Notes: generated by a model not told the origin, from the sequence alone. Numbered from the stretch's first letter, positions 33,212 through 42,215 are shown. The stretch is DNA of 42,459 bases from Dethiosulfovibrio peptidovorans (GCA_002748665.1 PDTB01000032.1:1-42459); one strand, 5' to 3'. Numbers and translations are program-made.

Positions 33212-34009
33212 CTATACTTCGTCGTCTACAAACCTGAATTTTTGAGCGAGCATTTCCCCCATCCAGGGTAACTCGCCTAATCCTGTAAGTACGGGATTTA
33301 CGTCATACCCGTCCCTTCGGAGGATGGTTGCCCATGAGTCATCGTCAAATCCTGCCATATCGTTCATAGCATGGTCACCGGCCACCACCATACACGGCGC
33401 CAAAGTAACCCGAGTGACTTTCATAGATCTCAGACGACGGCGAACATCGTCCAATGTCGGCATCCCCTCCACTGTTCCAATCACGAACCGATCGTCTTCC
33501 CGATCCAACATGATCTGAAGCTGGCTATAGGCAGCGTTGGCAAAGTGATACGAGCCGTGTCCCATAAGGACGACAGCTCTATGAGCATCACCACTCTCTC
33601 CGTAGGACTCTTGAAGTCCCCTGACAAAGCGCTCAAAGTCATCCTGTCTGTACAGGAAAGGTTCAAGCAAAACAAGACGTGAAAAACCGTATTTTCCCGT
33701 GACAGCATCGGTTCCTCGAATCAGCTCTTGAAGGTCACCGTATTCCTTCCCAGGTATGATATGCGTTGAGACCACCGTCACGTGGGAAAATCCCTGATCT
33801 CTCATCTTCGCCAGTGCGATCTGAGGGCTATCAATAGTACCCCCCTCACTCTTGTTCAACTTTCTGCGGATTATATTGGACGTGTAGGCGATCCGAATCT
33901 CCCTGTCGGGACACTCGGCCTCTATCACCTTAAACAAGGTGTCGATCGCCAATCGTCCCGATGCTACAGTGGTCCCGAAAGAGACCATAAGAACTCCTTT
34001 TTTCGTCAT
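33212..34009 (-). CDS. cbiK: Anaerobic sirohydrochlorin cobaltochelatase
   Basis: A 265-residue CbiK, which inserts Co2+ into sirohydrochlorin in oxygen-independent cobalamin synthesis. Features: KGVLMVSFGTTVASGR at the N-terminus, RIAYTSNIIRRKL, the catalytic His in THIIPGKEYGDLQ (VVSTHIIPG), VVLMGHGSYHFANAAYSQLQ with the second metal His, EGMPTLDDV and MVVAGDHAMNDMAG with the third. ATG 34009 has GGGAGG eight bases upstream. No cobalamin riboswitch is visible in the leader. A broken partial copy lies at 30143-30376. No other cobalamin genes are in the window. Confidence 0.95.
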   Translation of the reverse strand: MTKKGVLMVSFGTTVASGRLAIDTLFKVIEAECPDREIRIAYTSNIIRRKLNKSEGGTIDSPQIALAKMRDQGFSHVTVVSTHIIPGKEYGDLQELIRGTDAVTGKYGFSRLVLLEPFLYRQDDFERFVRGLQESYGESGDAHRAVVLMGHGSYHFANAAYSQLQIMLDREDDRFVIGTVEGMPTLDDVRRRLRSMKVTRVTLAPCMVVAGDHAMNDMAGFDDDSWATILRRDGYDVNPVLTGLGELPWMGEMLAQKFRFVDDEV

Positions 34010-34120
34010 TGCTTCCTCCCTATTGAATTTCTATTCGGGATTCGTTCATCAGGAAGAGGATAAAATCCTCCTAAGCAAGGATAGCAAGACCGAGACTGAT
34101 TTCCCGTTCAGCCAGAGCCG

Positions 34121-34294
34121 ATGTTTCACCCGACCGCGATCGTCCATGACAAAGAGGATGATCTGGCGAGTACAGTCTTCCTGATAGCGAATGTCCACCT
34201 AAAAGAAGATGCATCGGGCACCACTGGAAGACAAGCTCCATCATCCACATTGATGGATATCACAGATCATCGCCCCCTTGTCGCCATGTTGTAG
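34121..34294 (+). CDS. Possible small ORF between cbiK and gpsA
   Basis: A 57-codon frame (ATG 34121 to TAG 34292-34294), read as MFHPTAIVHDKEDDLASTV then FLIANVHLKEDASGTT. It has coding-like codon choice but no ribosome site and no family I know. It could be the tail of a lost gene or chance. Otherwise the 375-base gap between cbiK and gpsA holds only the cbiK leader and the gpsA leader hairpin. Confidence 0.25.
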   Translation: MFHPTAIVHDKEDDLASTVFLIANVHLKEDASGTTGRQAPSSTLMDITDHRPLVAML

Positions 34295-34337
34295 TACCAT
34301 GGTGTTCGAGACGAAAAACTGGAAGAACCCCATACCG

Positions 34338-34374
34338 AAAGGAGGAGCGGCGAAACGGCCCGCTTGTTTCGCCG
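34338..34374 (+). promoter_or_regulatory. gpsA leader: distant ribosome site and hairpin
   Basis: AAAGGAGG (34338-34345) is an excellent ribosome site but lies 39 bases before the gpsA ATG at 34385. Between them is a perfect 9-bp hairpin (34348-34356 with 34366-34374, nine-base loop). Folding it would bring the ribosome site to about 12 bases from the ATG. An in-frame TGA just before the ATG excludes an upstream start. Confidence 0.5.
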
Positions 34375-34384
34375 AACGTGACGT

Positions 34385-35413
34385 ATGAACACGATCACCG
34401 TATTTGGAGCCGGCAGCTGGGGCACCGCCCTGGCGATGCTCCTCGCACGAGGAGGCCGAAAGGTGACCCTCTGGTGTCGATCAAAAAAACAGGCCGAACG
34501 GGTTACCTCACTCGGCGAAAACGCCCGATACCTTCCGGGCATTCCAATACCATCAGACGTTCAAACCACGGACAATCTCCAGAGTGCCATGTCACACTCG
34601 GAATGCTGGATCCTTGCCATCCCGACTCAGGCCGTCCGCTCTATACTCAAGCAACTGAGTGCCCAAAATGTCTCAAAAACTAAGGTCTCGGTCTGCAACG
34701 TGGCCAAGGGAATCGAGATTGAGTCTCTTCTCAGAATCAGCCAAATCGTCGAGCACGAGGCCCCCTGGATGCGATACTCCATTCTATCAGGCCCTACTTT
34801 GGCAAAAGAGGTCGCTCAAGGGCTTCCTGCGGCTGCGGCTGTCGCATCGTCCAGCCCATCGGAGGCTACGCTATGGCAGACAGTACTCAACGGATCGACC
34901 TTTCGAGTATACACCAGCACCGATGTCTGTGGCGTCGAAACTGGAGGAGCCCTGAAGAACGTCATCGCCATAGCATCGGGCATGGCTCACAGAATGCAGG
35001 CCGGGGACAACGCCACAGCCGCCCTTGTCACTCGGGGACTGGCAGAGATAACTCGCCTCGGAGTCGCCATGGGGGCCTACCCCATTACGTTGGCGGGGCT
35101 AGCCGGGATAGGCGACCTGATGGTCACGGCCTACAGTCGCCATTCCAGGAACTTTCGCCTGGGAATGGCTTTGGAGGAAGGCCTGCCCCTAGCAAAAGCT
35201 ATGGAAACCCTTGGTCAGGTCGCCGAGGGAGCTTTCACCGTTCAGGCCGCCACGGCACTGGGCAAAAGGCTTGATGTGGATCTTCCCATATCACGGGCGG
35301 TCCATCGGGTGCTTTACGAGGGAGTTGCCCCAGCCTCAGCTATGCAGGACCTCATGGCTCGAGATCCCAAGCCAGAATACCCGATGGACATTTTCCGAGA
35401 CTCAACTCGTTAA
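34385..35413 (+). CDS. gpsA: Glycerol-3-phosphate dehydrogenase [NAD(P)+]
   Basis: A 342-residue GpsA, making sn-glycerol-3-phosphate from dihydroxyacetone phosphate for phospholipid synthesis. NAD-binding loop ITVFGAGSWGTALAMLLARG, then NVAKGIE, SILSGPTLAKEVAQGLPAAA, the catalytic Lys segment GGALKNVIAIASGMAHRM, GLAEITRLGVAMGA and AGIGDLMVTAYSRHSRNFRLG (substrate-binding Arg/Asn). ATG 34385 is fixed by an in-frame stop immediately upstream. It is followed 130 bases later by a small membrane protein gene on the same strand. Confidence 0.97.
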   Translation: MNTITVFGAGSWGTALAMLLARGGRKVTLWCRSKKQAERVTSLGENARYLPGIPIPSDVQTTDNLQSAMSHSECWILAIPTQAVRSILKQLSAQNVSKTKVSVCNVAKGIEIESLLRISQIVEHEAPWMRYSILSGPTLAKEVAQGLPAAAAVASSSPSEATLWQTVLNGSTFRVYTSTDVCGVETGGALKNVIAIASGMAHRMQAGDNATAALVTRGLAEITRLGVAMGAYPITLAGLAGIGDLMVTAYSRHSRNFRLGMALEEGLPLAKAMETLGQVAEGAFTVQAATALGKRLDVDLPISRAVHRVLYEGVAPASAMQDLMARDPKPEYPMDIFRDSTR

Positions 35414-35543
35414 GAAAGGACGCTCGCCCCCATTGTGCAACGCGTTTTTATACTGTATACTCCCAGAGCTCAACAAAATAAAGGTTTTAAGAAAATATTT
35501 TTAACAGAACAATCCTGATTCTATTCTGAAAGGGATGATATCC

Positions 35544-35825
35544 GTGGTGTGGGCAAAGTTTTTTGAGGGTATTATGTTGATCTGTTTCGGAATGGCATGG
35601 CCAGCGTCTATATGGAAGAGCCTCACCTCCAAAAGCACCAAAGGCAAAAGTCTGCCGTTCCTTCTTATTATTCTCGTAGGATACGCCGCCGGCATCCTCA
35701 AATGCCTCTTGGAACCCCACATGCATTGGCCAGTGTTCGGGTTGTATTTCCTCAACTCGACCATGGTCAGCATCGACACAGCCCTCTATTTCCGAAACCG
35801 AAGAAGAGAGTTCCAAACCCAATAA
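35544..35825 (+). CDS. Small PQ-loop/SemiSWEET-like membrane protein
   Basis: About 93 residues with three hydrophobic helices: FFEGIMLICFGMAWPASIW, LPFLLIILVGYAAGILKCLL and VFGLYFLNSTMVSIDTALYF. The motif PASIWKSLTSKSTKGKSL, a kink and a K-rich loop after helix one, is the layout of half-size PQ-loop (SemiSWEET-like) proteins. I recall such proteins as widespread but unstudied in anaerobes. ATG 35535 abuts the AAAGGG ribosome site, so GTG 35544 (nine-base spacing) is the likelier start. A terminator follows directly. Confidence 0.75.
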   Translation: MVWAKFFEGIMLICFGMAWPASIWKSLTSKSTKGKSLPFLLIILVGYAAGILKCLLEPHMHWPVFGLYFLNSTMVSIDTALYFRNRRREFQTQ

Positions 35826-35841
35826 CGGTTATTATTGTCAT

Positions 35842-35880
35842 AAAAAAAGCGAGTCCGGAAGAATCGGCTCGTCTTTTTTT
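35842..35880. terminator. Bidirectional terminator between PQ-loop gene and rpoD
   Basis: An imperfect stem (GCGAG..CCG with CGG.CTCGT) flanked by seven A's on the left and seven T's on the right, so it can work in both directions between the converging stops at 35825 and 35891. Confidence 0.8.
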
Positions 35881-35890
35881 ATATGTCTTC

Positions 35891-37030
35891 CTATTCCAAA
35901 AAGTCTCGAAGGGTCTTACTTCGACTCGGGTGTCGGAGTTTTCTCAGGGCCTTGGCTTCAATCTGACGAATTCGTTCCCTCGTGACCCCAAATCGGCGCC
36001 CGACTTCCTCCAAGGTGTAAGCGCGACCGTCCTCCAGGCCGAAGCGATATCGAAGAACCTCTCGCTCTCTGTCAGAGAGCGCATTCAACAGCCCATCAAT
36101 TTGTTCGTGCAGGAGGTTACACGCCGCAGCTTCCTCAGGAGAAGGCAGATCACGATCCTCAATGAAATCGCCAAGTTGGCTGTCCTCTTCTTCACCGATA
36201 GGGGTCTCCAGGGAGACCGGAAGCTGCGCTATTCGCCGGATATCCTCGACCTTGGTTGCCTCAATCTCCATGGCCTCAGAGATTTCCTCGTCCGTAGGCT
36301 CCCGACCGAGCCGCTGAACGAGTTGCCGAGAAACTCGGACCATCTTGTTGATGGTCTCCACCATATGAACAGGAATGCGAATAGTCCGTGCCTGATCGGC
36401 GATAGCTCGAGTGATGGCCTGGCGAATCCACCACGTGGCATATGTGCTGAACTTAAATCCTTTTCTGTAATCGAATTTCTCCACAGCTCTAATAAGACCG
36501 AGGTTTCCTTCCTGAATCAGGTCCAGGAAAAGCATGCCCCGTCCGATGTATTTTTTGGCTATACTGACCACCAATCTGAGGTTGGCATCAATTATTTTCT
36601 GCTTGGCATCCTGGTCTCCGTCCTCAACCCGCTTGGCCAAGGCAACTTCCTCGGATGCATCCAGCAGGGGAACTTTACCGATCTCCCGAAGATACATACG
36701 AACCGGATCGGTCAACGGGATATCGTCTAGTTTTCCCAATTCGTCTACATAGACAGCATCCCCGTCGGAGCTTCCAGATTCGCCGGCCTTGAGACGGGGG
36801 GCTCCGGCATCGACGACCTCAACTCCCATTTCCATGAGATTTTCGAAAACGTTCTCCAGAACCTCGGTGTTCCAGAACTCGACGGGAATATATTTTTCTA
36901 TGTCTTTTTGAGTAACAAATCCACTTTTACGCCCCTGAAGGATAAGCTCACGAATTCGATCCATATACAGCTTGAGATCGTCTCTGGAAAAGCTCATCTC
37001 TCCTGTGGTCACGTTTTTTGCTTCTGGCAT
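35891..37030 (-). CDS. rpoD: Primary sigma factor RpoD (sigma-70)
   Basis: About 379 residues. Region 1.1-like start ([20 protein letters not shown]), region 1.2 [16 protein letters not shown], region 2 [20 protein letters not shown] and [19 protein letters not shown] with [20 protein letters not shown], region 3 [20 protein letters not shown], and region 4 [20 protein letters not shown] then [19 protein letters not shown]. It is shorter than the E. coli protein because the non-conserved region is missing. ATG 37030 is chosen; an in-frame ATG at 37066 is possible but gives an unusual N-terminus, and GGGGGAG lies between them. dnaG, the common neighbour, is not adjacent here. Confidence 0.96.
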   Translation of the reverse strand: MPEAKNVTTGEMSFSRDDLKLYMDRIRELILQGRKSGFVTQKDIEKYIPVEFWNTEVLENVFENLMEMGVEVVDAGAPRLKAGESGSSDGDAVYVDELGKLDDIPLTDPVRMYLREIGKVPLLDASEEVALAKRVEDGDQDAKQKIIDANLRLVVSIAKKYIGRGMLFLDLIQEGNLGLIRAVEKFDYRKGFKFSTYATWWIRQAITRAIADQARTIRIPVHMVETINKMVRVSRQLVQRLGREPTDEEISEAMEIEATKVEDIRRIAQLPVSLETPIGEEEDSQLGDFIEDRDLPSPEEAAACNLLHEQIDGLLNALSDREREVLRYRFGLEDGRAYTLEEVGRRFGVTRERIRQIEAKALRKLRHPSRSKTLRDFLE

Positions 37031-37102
37031 ATCGAAAACACTACTCCCCCTGAATAAAGAACCCATACGTGCGAATAATCGAACGTGCCACTATCATCTT
37101 AC

Positions 37103-37150
37103 CAATAAAAAACGCCGATCTCAACGACTCAGCCCAACCCAAGATCGACG
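37103..37150 (-). terminator. Weak terminator-like hairpin upstream of rpoD
   Basis: On the minus strand CGATCT and AGATCG enclose about 20 bases and are followed by GCGTTTTTTATT. It lies after the stop of the gene at 37225 and would separate it from rpoD. The stem is short. Confidence 0.35.
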
Positions 37151-37224
37151 AAAAAATCTGAATTCGAGGAAAAACATTTTCAAAAAAGGGGAGATATGTC
37201 CCACTCATCCGCACTCTAAAATCA

Positions 37225-37905
37225 TTACCCCAAGGCAAATCGAACATCAAGCATCGGCGGCATAGCGACGTCTGGAGGAGGACCCACGACCTGCCTGGTC
37301 TCAGGCATCTCGAAGGAGTGAAGCACCGTCGAAATACGAAGATCCATGACATCGTCGGTCTCGTAGGAGACTGCCGAGCGACGAAAGCCGAACCGCTCAG
37401 CATAATATGGAATAGATCCGTCGCATGCCCCGTGAGAGATCATCCCCGATATCAATCCATCTAAAAAGGCCGTCTCGTCCTTCAATGGAAGGGGGGTGGT
37501 CATCATGATAATTTTTCGCACTCCCCGGGGCATAGATGAGCTTCGAAAAAGGCACTCGGTTACACCTGCAGTCAAAGCGCTTTCGCCCCCTTCGTTTCCA
37601 TCCTCAAGGACAGTCGAGACGACATCTTCCATAGCCGGAGAGTAGCCAAACATGAGGGAAAACCCCAGAGAAAACCCTGAAATACCTTCAGGGTTTCCGT
37701 CCCACATCATGGTTCCGGCGATACCAGCCCCCAAACCACACACATAGAGGAACTCGCTTCCCAGTGCCAAAGCCCCACAGGCAAGGCGAACCATCTGTTC
37801 TCCCTGTATTTGGTTTGCCGAGACAGGGCACCAATCCATATCGTAGGGAAACAGATCAGACACCTCGAAGTCCAGGTCATTTTCCCAGTAGGGCAGGCGA
37901 TTCAT
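37225..37905 (-). CDS. Uncharacterised cytoplasmic protein
   Basis: About 226 residues, unknown family. ATG 37905 has AGGGGAG seven bases upstream; the frame upstream to 37941 overlaps a terminator and is unlikely. There is no signal peptide. Landmarks: FPYDMDWCPVSANQIQGEQM, a Gly-rich hydrophobic stretch (LYVCGLGAGIAGTMMWDG then GFSLGFSLMFGY) and GMISHGACDGSIPYYAERF. The single Cys residues at WCP, VCGL and GACDG could bind a metal, but this is speculation. It lies between cheV and rpoD on the same strand. Confidence 0.75.
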   Translation of the reverse strand: MNRLPYWENDLDFEVSDLFPYDMDWCPVSANQIQGEQMVRLACGALALGSEFLYVCGLGAGIAGTMMWDGNPEGISGFSLGFSLMFGYSPAMEDVVSTVLEDGNEGGESALTAGVTECLFRSSSMPRGVRKIIMMTTPLPLKDETAFLDGLISGMISHGACDGSIPYYAERFGFRRSAVSYETDDVMDLRISTVLHSFEMPETRQVVGPPPDVAMPPMLDVRFALG

Positions 37906-37924
37906 TCCCATTCTCCCCTCGTAC

Positions 37925-37958
37925 AGAAAAGAGGCGGCCACCTCAGGTGACCGCCCTC
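37925..37958 (-). terminator. Terminator after cheV
   Basis: On the minus strand GGCGGTCACCT / AGGTGGCCGCC (one mismatch, tight loop) is followed by TCTTTTCTG. It lies 24 bases after the cheV stop. Confidence 0.75.
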
Positions 37959-37981
37959 GAAAAAGATCATATCGAGAGTTG

Positions 37982-38911
37982 TCAATCCGTCACCAGCACC
38001 CCTTGTCGACCTCGGAGCAGCGAACAAACTCTCTCCACAAGGTCACCGATCTCGGGCTTTGTAATTTGAGAGTCGGCACCGATACTCGCCGCCTTACGTC
38101 GTATATCCTCCGACATGATTGACGAGAAGATAACGACTGGCATGGCCCGGTGTTGTTCATCCTCCTTGACCAAGCGAGTCAGGGCAAAACCATCCATCTT
38201 AGGCATCTCAATGTCGGATATGAGCAGGTCAAAGTGCCCCGGTTCCTCCTCACTGATCCGATCCCAAGCGGCCTTACCATGCCCAACACTTTCCACGTTA
38301 TGGAAGCCTCCCTGAGCCAAGACATCCATGACCTGACGTCGTATCAGGGGTGAGTCCTCAGCGACCAGAAGACGATACTGATCCAAGTTGCCCAGCCCTT
38401 GTGTCAGAATCTCAGCCTGAGTCTCGCTCAACCGATACTGCGACATGAGGGACGGGTTCACCGTCTGAACGATACGCTCGTAGTCGAGAAGAATGATGTT
38501 CCGCTCGTCCCGCTTGATAACGTACAGGGAGTTTTCACCCAGAAACGTCCCGGTCAAAGAGGCATCTAACTCGTCCGAGTTGATTCGATAGATTCTCTCG
38601 ACGGCATCCACCACAAAACCAAGTTTTATCTCGTTGAACTCGGCAATGATGATCTTGCTGTCCTCTCGCGAAACGCTTGCCTCGATCTTGAGGTATTTCC
38701 CCAAGTCGACCAACGGAAGAACCTCGCCTCGAACCGTCGTGATCCCCACCATGGATGGATTAGCGTCTGGTACTTCCCGACAGCCTGTCCAGCGGAGAAT
38801 CTCCCGGGTTTTATCCACGTTGATAGCAAAAGCCTGATGTCCCAAGTAAAAGACCACTACCTGCCATTCATTGGTGCCGACCTCAGTGAGGACCTTGTCG
38901 TTCAACCGCAT
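37982..38911 (-). CDS. cheV: Chemotaxis protein CheV (CheW-REC fusion)
   Basis: About 309 residues. The CheW-like domain (about 10-165) has QVVVFYLGHQAFAINVDKTR, the MVGITTVRGEVLPLVDLGKY core and an IIIAEFNEIKLGFVVDAVER strand. The response-regulator domain (about 185-305) has LLVAEDSPLIRRQVM (acidic pair), LLISDIEMPKMDGFALTRLV (phospho-acceptor Asp) and SQITKPEI (conserved Lys). CheV couples receptors to CheA and adapts by phosphorylation. ATG 38911 or the frame start 38932 are possible. The only other chemotaxis gene here is the receptor fragment at the right edge. Confidence 0.93.
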   Translation of the reverse strand: MRLNDKVLTEVGTNEWQVVVFYLGHQAFAINVDKTREILRWTGCREVPDANPSMVGITTVRGEVLPLVDLGKYLKIEASVSREDSKIIIAEFNEIKLGFVVDAVERIYRINSDELDASLTGTFLGENSLYVIKRDERNIILLDYERIVQTVNPSLMSQYRLSETQAEILTQGLGNLDQYRLLVAEDSPLIRRQVMDVLAQGGFHNVESVGHGKAAWDRISEEEPGHFDLLISDIEMPKMDGFALTRLVKEDEQHRAMPVVIFSSIMSEDIRRKAASIGADSQITKPEIGDLVERVCSLLRGRQGVLVTD

Positions 38912-39120
38912 AGCCACAACCCCCATTCGCACAGGTCACAAAAATCGATTATAGTGTACCACAAAACAACACACACTCCGCACATGAAGACAAAAGACTC
39001 CCCGTTATGCTATAGTCTCATCATGCTCGTATCTCGGCTCTTTTTCAACAATATTTTAAATTCAAAACACAACAAAAACGATCAAGTCTGCACAAACAGG
39101 AAAAAGGAGGATACTCCATA

Positions 39121-39804
39121 ATGAACCGTCATACATTGCAAGTACTCATAATTCTGATCCTCGGACTAACCACCGTCATCGTCGGTCTTACATACCTGCC
39201 CACCATCACTGACTGGATCGTGAGGACTGTGGGCTCAATGGGGTACCTCGGTGTCATGCTTCTTATGGCTCTTGAGTCGTCGTTTTTCCCGTTTCCCAGC
39301 GAGGTCATTATACCGCCGGCGGGGTATCTGGCAGCCCAGGGAGAGATGAATCTGACCTTGGTGATACTGCTGGGCATCATCGGGAGCCTCCTGGGGGCTC
39401 TGTTCAACTACTGGATCTCCATGACAGCGGGACGACAATTCTTTGAACGATATGGCCGACTGTTTCTGGTCTCTACGAAAACACTGGAAAAAGCGGAGCG
39501 ATTCTTCACCCGCCACGGGCATGTCAGCACTTTTGTCGGACGACTTCTGCCGGGCATCCGTCAGTATATCTCCCTGCCAGCGGGTATCGCCCGAATGCCC
39601 CTGATCCCCTTCTCCATCTGGACATCCCTGGGGGCCGGTATCTGGGTGACCATTCTGGCCCTGCTGGGTTACTGGATTGGCAACCACGGGAACGAGATTC
39701 ACCAATGGATGCACAAAATCTCCATAGGCCTGGTGATCATCTGCATGTTCGTGATCGGCCTTTACGTGTTCACGGTGCGTCGCTCCCGTCAGAAGACCCC
39801 CTGA
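39121..39804 (+). CDS. DedA family membrane protein
   Basis: A 227-residue inner-membrane protein of the DedA/VTT family, thought to flip or translocate polyprenyl phosphate or phospholipids. Motifs: LLMALESSFFPFPSEVIIPP (the ExxxxPxPxE re-entrant loop), GIIGSLLGALFNYWISMTAG, then FVGRLLPGIRQYISLPAGIA (second loop, RxxPxxRxxxSxxAG). ATG 39121 has AAGGAGG ten bases upstream. It stands alone and converges on the DUF255 gene. Confidence 0.93.
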   Translation: MNRHTLQVLIILILGLTTVIVGLTYLPTITDWIVRTVGSMGYLGVMLLMALESSFFPFPSEVIIPPAGYLAAQGEMNLTLVILLGIIGSLLGALFNYWISMTAGRQFFERYGRLFLVSTKTLEKAERFFTRHGHVSTFVGRLLPGIRQYISLPAGIARMPLIPFSIWTSLGAGIWVTILALLGYWIGNHGNEIHQWMHKISIGLVIICMFVIGLYVFTVRRSRQKTP

Positions 39805-39813
39805 AAGTTCGGG

Positions 39814-41577
39814 CTAGGCTATGGTTCGAAGCAAGGCCAAGAGAAGACCAGGGTAGCCGATGGGAGTCTCGGCAATGGCACCACTGAAGCGCTCGATTAT
39901 TTGACGAGCTTTTTTGTAGTAGCGCCGATCATCTGTCATAAACCAGAGAGTCACCAGGTTTCCCGCCATAACGGAGTTCCCCGACAGCAAGTCTTCGTCC
40001 CATGCTTTTGAACGAGCAAACAGCAACCCCTCATCGTCGGTTTGAGAGAGGCAATAGCCACCGTCACCATCGTCGAATAAAGCATCACAGCGTTCGAGAT
40101 ACTCTTGGGCTACGGTAAGCCACCGCTGCCCCCCCGTGGATCGGGAGGTCTCCAACATCCCCCAAATAATGTTCGCATAGTCATCCAAATTAGCCGGAAT
40201 TCCGCTCGCATGCTCCAGTTCGGAGTCCCGAAACCGGTGACACTCCCGGACAGCCATATCCGTGTATATTGGCCTGTTCATGAGCCTTCCGCATCGAGCC
40301 AAAGCAGCAATCATAAGGCCGTTCCAGTCGGTGAGGACCTTTTCGTCCCTCTGGGGCGCCGTCCTATCGCTTCGAAAAGACTTCAGGACTTGACGGCTCT
40401 TGTTGAGAAGAACCTCCAGGTTTTCAGGGCTCGAAAATCTTTCTTTCTCGGCCAGAACGTCCAGGGAGTCAACCAAGAAAAGAGCGTTGGTGCCGGATGA
40501 TATTCCCTGTTCATCGACGTAATTCCCTGCCTCGGTCACACCGTAGCACCGACAAAACAAGGGCGCTTCAGTGCCCAATACATCATAAATCTCCCTGGCA
40601 GACCAAAGATAAAAATCGGGAACCGAGGCATGAGAGGCAAAGAAGCCTTTCTCCGAAGAATACAGATTCAGGAGTACATACGCTAAGATCTCGTCAACCA
40701 CCCGACGGTACGAAATCTTTTGATATTTATCAAACCCCTCAGCATAAGCGACTGCCATCATAGCCTGATCGCTGAGCATTTTTTCGAAATGAGGATGCCG
40801 CCAGGCCCGATCAACAGAGTATCGATGGAAGCCCCCTCCCAGATGGTCTCGAATGGCTCCCATCGCCATTGCGTCCAACGTGGCCTGACAGATCTCGTTG
40901 CAACGATCACAGTGGATGGCCCGTCCTATCTCAGACAAAAACAGGAGCCGTTGAACCGTAGGGAACTTGGGACCTTCGCCGAAGCCGCCCCACCGAGCAT
41001 CAAAAATAGCCTGCAAACCCAAAGACGCCTCTCGGATGGTGTTGTCGGTCGGAACCCCTCCCCCCCTCCGGGGCCCCTCACAAAGGGATTGAAGAATTTC
41101 CCCAGAAGCTCGACGAAGAGACTCGTTCTCGACCTGCCAAAGCCATTTGATCCTGGGAAGGCAGTCTAACATTCCAGGACGTTCGGGAGCACCCCTGAGA
41201 GGCATGAAGGAGGCCACGAAAAAAGGCTCCAGCTCCGGGGTGAGAAAAAGATTGAGAGGCCATCCCCCCGAGCCATTCATCACCTGTGCGACATCCATCG
41301 CCGCCGCATCGAGTACAGGGTATTCCTCTCGATCTACAAGTACTGGTATAAAATCATCGTTCAGCAGAGCCGCCACCTCTGCATCTGAGAAAACCTGAGT
41401 TGTCATGACCGTGCACCAGTGACAGGCTGAATATCCCAGATGAAGAAAAAGAGGCTTATTCTGCTCCCGTGCAACAGCTCGAGCCTCATCACCCCAAGGA
41501 TACCACTGAACGAGATCTTGGCCATGAGACCGGAGATACGAGTTTTCTGCATCCTCCAAGATATATCGTCCTTTCAC
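39814..41577 (-). CDS. DUF255 thioredoxin-domain protein (YyaL/SSP411-like)
   Basis: A 587-residue protein, somewhat shorter than typical members (about 670-690). An N-terminal thioredoxin-like DUF255 domain (about 1-160) contains LVQWYPWGDEARAVAREQNK, LFLHLGYSACHWCTVM with the CxxC (CHWC), and DDFIPVLVDREEYPVLD. The rest is an alpha/alpha-toroid like six-hairpin glycosidases (DHLGGGFHRYSVDRAW, HFEKMLSDQAMMAVAYAEGF, LTDWNGLMIAALARCGRLM). The N-terminal SPYL-type motif is altered to NSYLRSHGQD. The exact reaction is unknown. ATG 41577 overlaps the HAD gene stop by four bases. Confidence 0.93.
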   Translation of the reverse strand: MKGRYILEDAENSYLRSHGQDLVQWYPWGDEARAVAREQNKPLFLHLGYSACHWCTVMTTQVFSDAEVAALLNDDFIPVLVDREEYPVLDAAAMDVAQVMNGSGGWPLNLFLTPELEPFFVASFMPLRGAPERPGMLDCLPRIKWLWQVENESLRRASGEILQSLCEGPRRGGGVPTDNTIREASLGLQAIFDARWGGFGEGPKFPTVQRLLFLSEIGRAIHCDRCNEICQATLDAMAMGAIRDHLGGGFHRYSVDRAWRHPHFEKMLSDQAMMAVAYAEGFDKYQKISYRRVVDEILAYVLLNLYSSEKGFFASHASVPDFYLWSAREIYDVLGTEAPLFCRCYGVTEAGNYVDEQGISSGTNALFLVDSLDVLAEKERFSSPENLEVLLNKSRQVLKSFRSDRTAPQRDEKVLTDWNGLMIAALARCGRLMNRPIYTDMAVRECHRFRDSELEHASGIPANLDDYANIIWGMLETSRSTGGQRWLTVAQEYLERCDALFDDGDGGYCLSQTDDEGLLFARSKAWDEDLLSGNSVMAGNLVTLWFMTDDRRYYKKARQIIERFSGAIAETPIGYPGLLLALLRTIA

Positions 41578-42215
41578 GACAACCCCTCCCTCTCCACGAT
41601 AGGCACCAATTCCTCAAGGCCATCCAAGACCTCCCACGCACCGACAGCTGATAATGCTTTGTCGTCGAAACGCCCTGTCGTTACCCCAATGCCTCGGACA
41701 CCAGCGGCCATGGCCGTCTGTATATCGACATCGGTATCTCCCACGTACAACGTCGAGTCAGCTGACGCTCCAAGAGCATTCATCGCACCCAGTACCATAT
41801 CCGCCTCGGGCTTGGGGCGGTATATCTCGCCCAATCCCGTAACGAAATCGAAGCGATCAAAAAGGCCCACAGCACGAACGACTGGCTCAGCTTCCTTCCG
41901 ATTGGTCGCAATACCGAGGCAAACTCCTAAAGATCGAAGCCGATCCATCGTCGGGAGTGTCTTGGGAAAGGGGACGATGCCAGCATATTCGATTTCCCGA
42001 AAGATTTTTCTATACTCGTTAAGCCAATGCTCATCGTAGTCGCCCCACAAGGCATGCATCCCCTTTGAAAGGGGGATACCCACGATGCCCATGACCTGTT
42101 CTCTTGAGACCGCAGGAAGCCCCATTCGTTCGGCAACCCCGTTCATGCAGTTGGTGATTCCCTGACTACTATCTACTAATGTCATATCAAAATCAAACAA
42201 GATAACTCGAATCAT
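41574..42215 (-). CDS. HAD-superfamily phosphatase (phosphoglycolate phosphatase-like)
   Basis: A 213-residue HAD subfamily IA hydrolase. Motif I ILFDFDMTLVDSSQG (DxDxT with Met replacing the usual Gly), a helical cap (about 15-85), motif II LGIATNRK, motif III region with YRPKPEADM, and motif IV TLYVGDTDVDIQTAMAAGV. Substrate is unknown; phosphoglycolate or pyrophosphate are typical. ATG 42215 is chosen: AAAGGAT lies nine bases upstream, and the longer frame runs into the upstream terminator. Confidence 0.9.
   Translation of the reverse strand: MIRVILFDFDMTLVDSSQGITNCMNGVAERMGLPAVSREQVMGIVGIPLSKGMHALWGDYDEHWLNEYRKIFREIEYAGIVPFPKTLPTMDRLRSLGVCLGIATNRKEAEPVVRAVGLFDRFDFVTGLGEIYRPKPEADMVLGAMNALGASADSTLYVGDTDVDIQTAMAAGVRGIGVTTGRFDDKALSAVGAWEVLDGLEELVPIVEREGLS

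Noticed and set aside
34010-34384. Cobalamin riboswitch upstream of cbiK
   Set aside because: I looked for the conserved B12 box on the minus strand and did not see it; the leader before a good ribosome site is also short.
35597-36730. Long plus-strand open frame of 377 codons
   Set aside because: It is out of frame with the PQ-loop gene and antisense to rpoD, which is unambiguous.
41440-42039. Plus-strand open frame of 199 codons
   Set aside because: Antisense to the DUF255 and HAD genes, with low-complexity Ser/Pro/Arg composition.
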